Source: Paracoccus sediminicola (GTDB lineage: Bacteria > Pseudomonadota > Alphaproteobacteria > Rhodobacterales > Rhodobacteraceae). Taken from it: a stretch of 64,000 bases of DNA. The DNA is taken from contig NZ_CP115768.1 of assembly GCF_027912835.1 (NCBI RefSeq), positions 1,178,001 through 1,242,000 of the forward strand, written 5' to 3'. Positions within the stretch are counted from its first letter, which is position 1. The number at the start of each line of letters is the position of its first letter. Shown piece after piece: positions 63,461-64,000 of this stretch. The notes beneath the pieces are model-generated. The model saw nothing but the letters and a program-made list of their open reading frames with translations, was not told the DNA's origin and did no database searches. The position numbers were made by a program, and so were the translations under genes.

Positions 63461-64000
63461 TCACTTCGATTCGGGATCGGCCTTGCCGCGCGGGCTCAGC
63501 ACTTCGTCGATGAGCCCCCATTCCTTCGCCTCTTCGGGCGACATGAAGCGATCACGCTCGAGCGCCTCCTCGACGGCTTTCAGCGTCTGTCCGGTATGGT
63601 GCACATAGATTTCGTTCAGGCGCTGCTTGAGCTTTTCGGTCTCGCGCGCATGGATCAGGATGTCGGTCGCCTGGCCCTGGAACCCACCCGAGGGCTGGTG
63701 AACCATGATGCGACTGTTGGGCAGCGCGTAACGCTGGCCCTTTTCGCCCGCGCAGAGCAGCAGCGATCCCATCGAAGACGCCTGCCCGATCACCAGCGTC
63801 GAGACGCGCGGGCGGATATACTGCATCGTGTCATAGATCGACAGCCCCGAGGTTACCACGCCGCCGGGGCTGTTGATATACATCGAGATTTCCTTGGACG
63901 GGTTTTCCGCCTCAAGGAACAGAAGCTGCGCGCAGATCAGCGTCGACATGCCGTCATGCACCGGCCCCGAAACGAAGATGATCCGCTCCTTCAGCAGCCG
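63461..64000 (-). CDS. clpP: ATP-dependent Clp protease proteolytic subunit (start outside window)
   Basis: ClpP is the serine-protease barrel that works with ClpX. The visible 179 residues begin [18 protein letters not shown], missing about 30 N-terminal residues beyond the window edge. The catalytic Ser is in [11 protein letters not shown], the His in [12 protein letters not shown], and the Asp in [28 protein letters not shown] is the substrate-channel signature. The frame is continuous to base 64000 with no defect. Confidence 0.96.
   Translation of the reverse strand, partial: RLLKERIIFVSGPVHDGMSTLICAQLLFLEAENPSKEISMYINSPGGVVTSGLSIYDTMQYIRPRVSTLVIGQASSMGSLLLCAGEKGQRYALPNSRIMVHQPSGGFQGQATDILIHARETEKLKQRLNEIYVHHTGQTLKAVEEALERDRFMSPEEAKEWGLIDEVLSPRGKADPESK

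Overview
The window reads as chromosomal DNA of a high-GC alphaproteobacterium of the Rhodobacteraceae, most probably Paracoccus or a close relative. This rests on gene content (bhcABCD with bhcR, a TakP-like TRAP binding protein, L25/Ctc with an acidic tail, gatCA, a Hint-domain protein, a candidate CtrA site, GGGGC-GCT-GCCCC intergenic palindromes) and not on any database search. About sixty genes are packed tightly, with many ATGA/TGATG stop-start overlaps. I saw no rRNA, tRNA, CRISPR array, insertion sequence or prophage.

Layout. 1-3.3 kb: the end of an unknown gene, a DUF4174 protein, an unknown protein, homoserine dehydrogenase and a YjbR-like protein. 3.3-9.4 kb: a Pot-type ABC importer (two permeases and an ATPase) on the minus strand, interrupted by two lower-GC genes (a hydrolase and a glycosyltransferase-like protein), and a divergent orphan TRAP binding protein. 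9.4-11.8 kb: DinB-like protein, ribosomal L25, Fe-S scaffold, hisI. 11.8-17.2 kb: the beta-hydroxyaspartate cycle operon bhcABCD with its divergent IclR regulator bhcR. 17.2-25.7 kb: a LysR regulator and the purine operon xdhABC-permease-guaD. 25.8-28.7 kb: gluQ, trmFO and a small heat shock protein with a possible RNA thermometer. 28.9-32.6 kb: glycolate oxidase glcDEF. 32.8-36.0 kb: DUF599 protein, membrane hydrolase and a frameshifted cytochrome P450. 36.0-46.2 kb: pyrH, miaA, rlmE, ppx/gppA, ycjF/ycjX-like pair, hrpB, ftsY. 46.2-53.7 kb: AHSA1 protein, lone RAM domain, MATE exporter, amidase, lipoprotein, gatCA, metallo-hydrolase, Hint protein. 53.7-64 kb: 5'-nucleotidase with an acidic tail, DUF952, pyrD, GST, a Phd-Doc toxin-antitoxin pair, parE, ChaC-like protein, PAP2 phosphatase, clpX and the truncated clpP.

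How genes work together. GlcDEF oxidises glycolate to glyoxylate, and BhcA-D converts two glyoxylate into oxaloacetate without losing carbon, so the two clusters about 13 kb apart form a complete route from glycolate to central metabolism, with BhcR as the probable glyoxylate-responsive regulator. The permease, GuaD and XdhABC form a route from imported guanine or hypoxanthine through xanthine to urate. The most useful leads are the bhc control region and intercistronic hairpin, the perfect 23-bp palindrome beside the LysR gene, the ROSE-like leader of hsp20, the TTAA-N7-TTAA site before the Hint gene, the one-base frameshift in the P450, and the split transporter operon.
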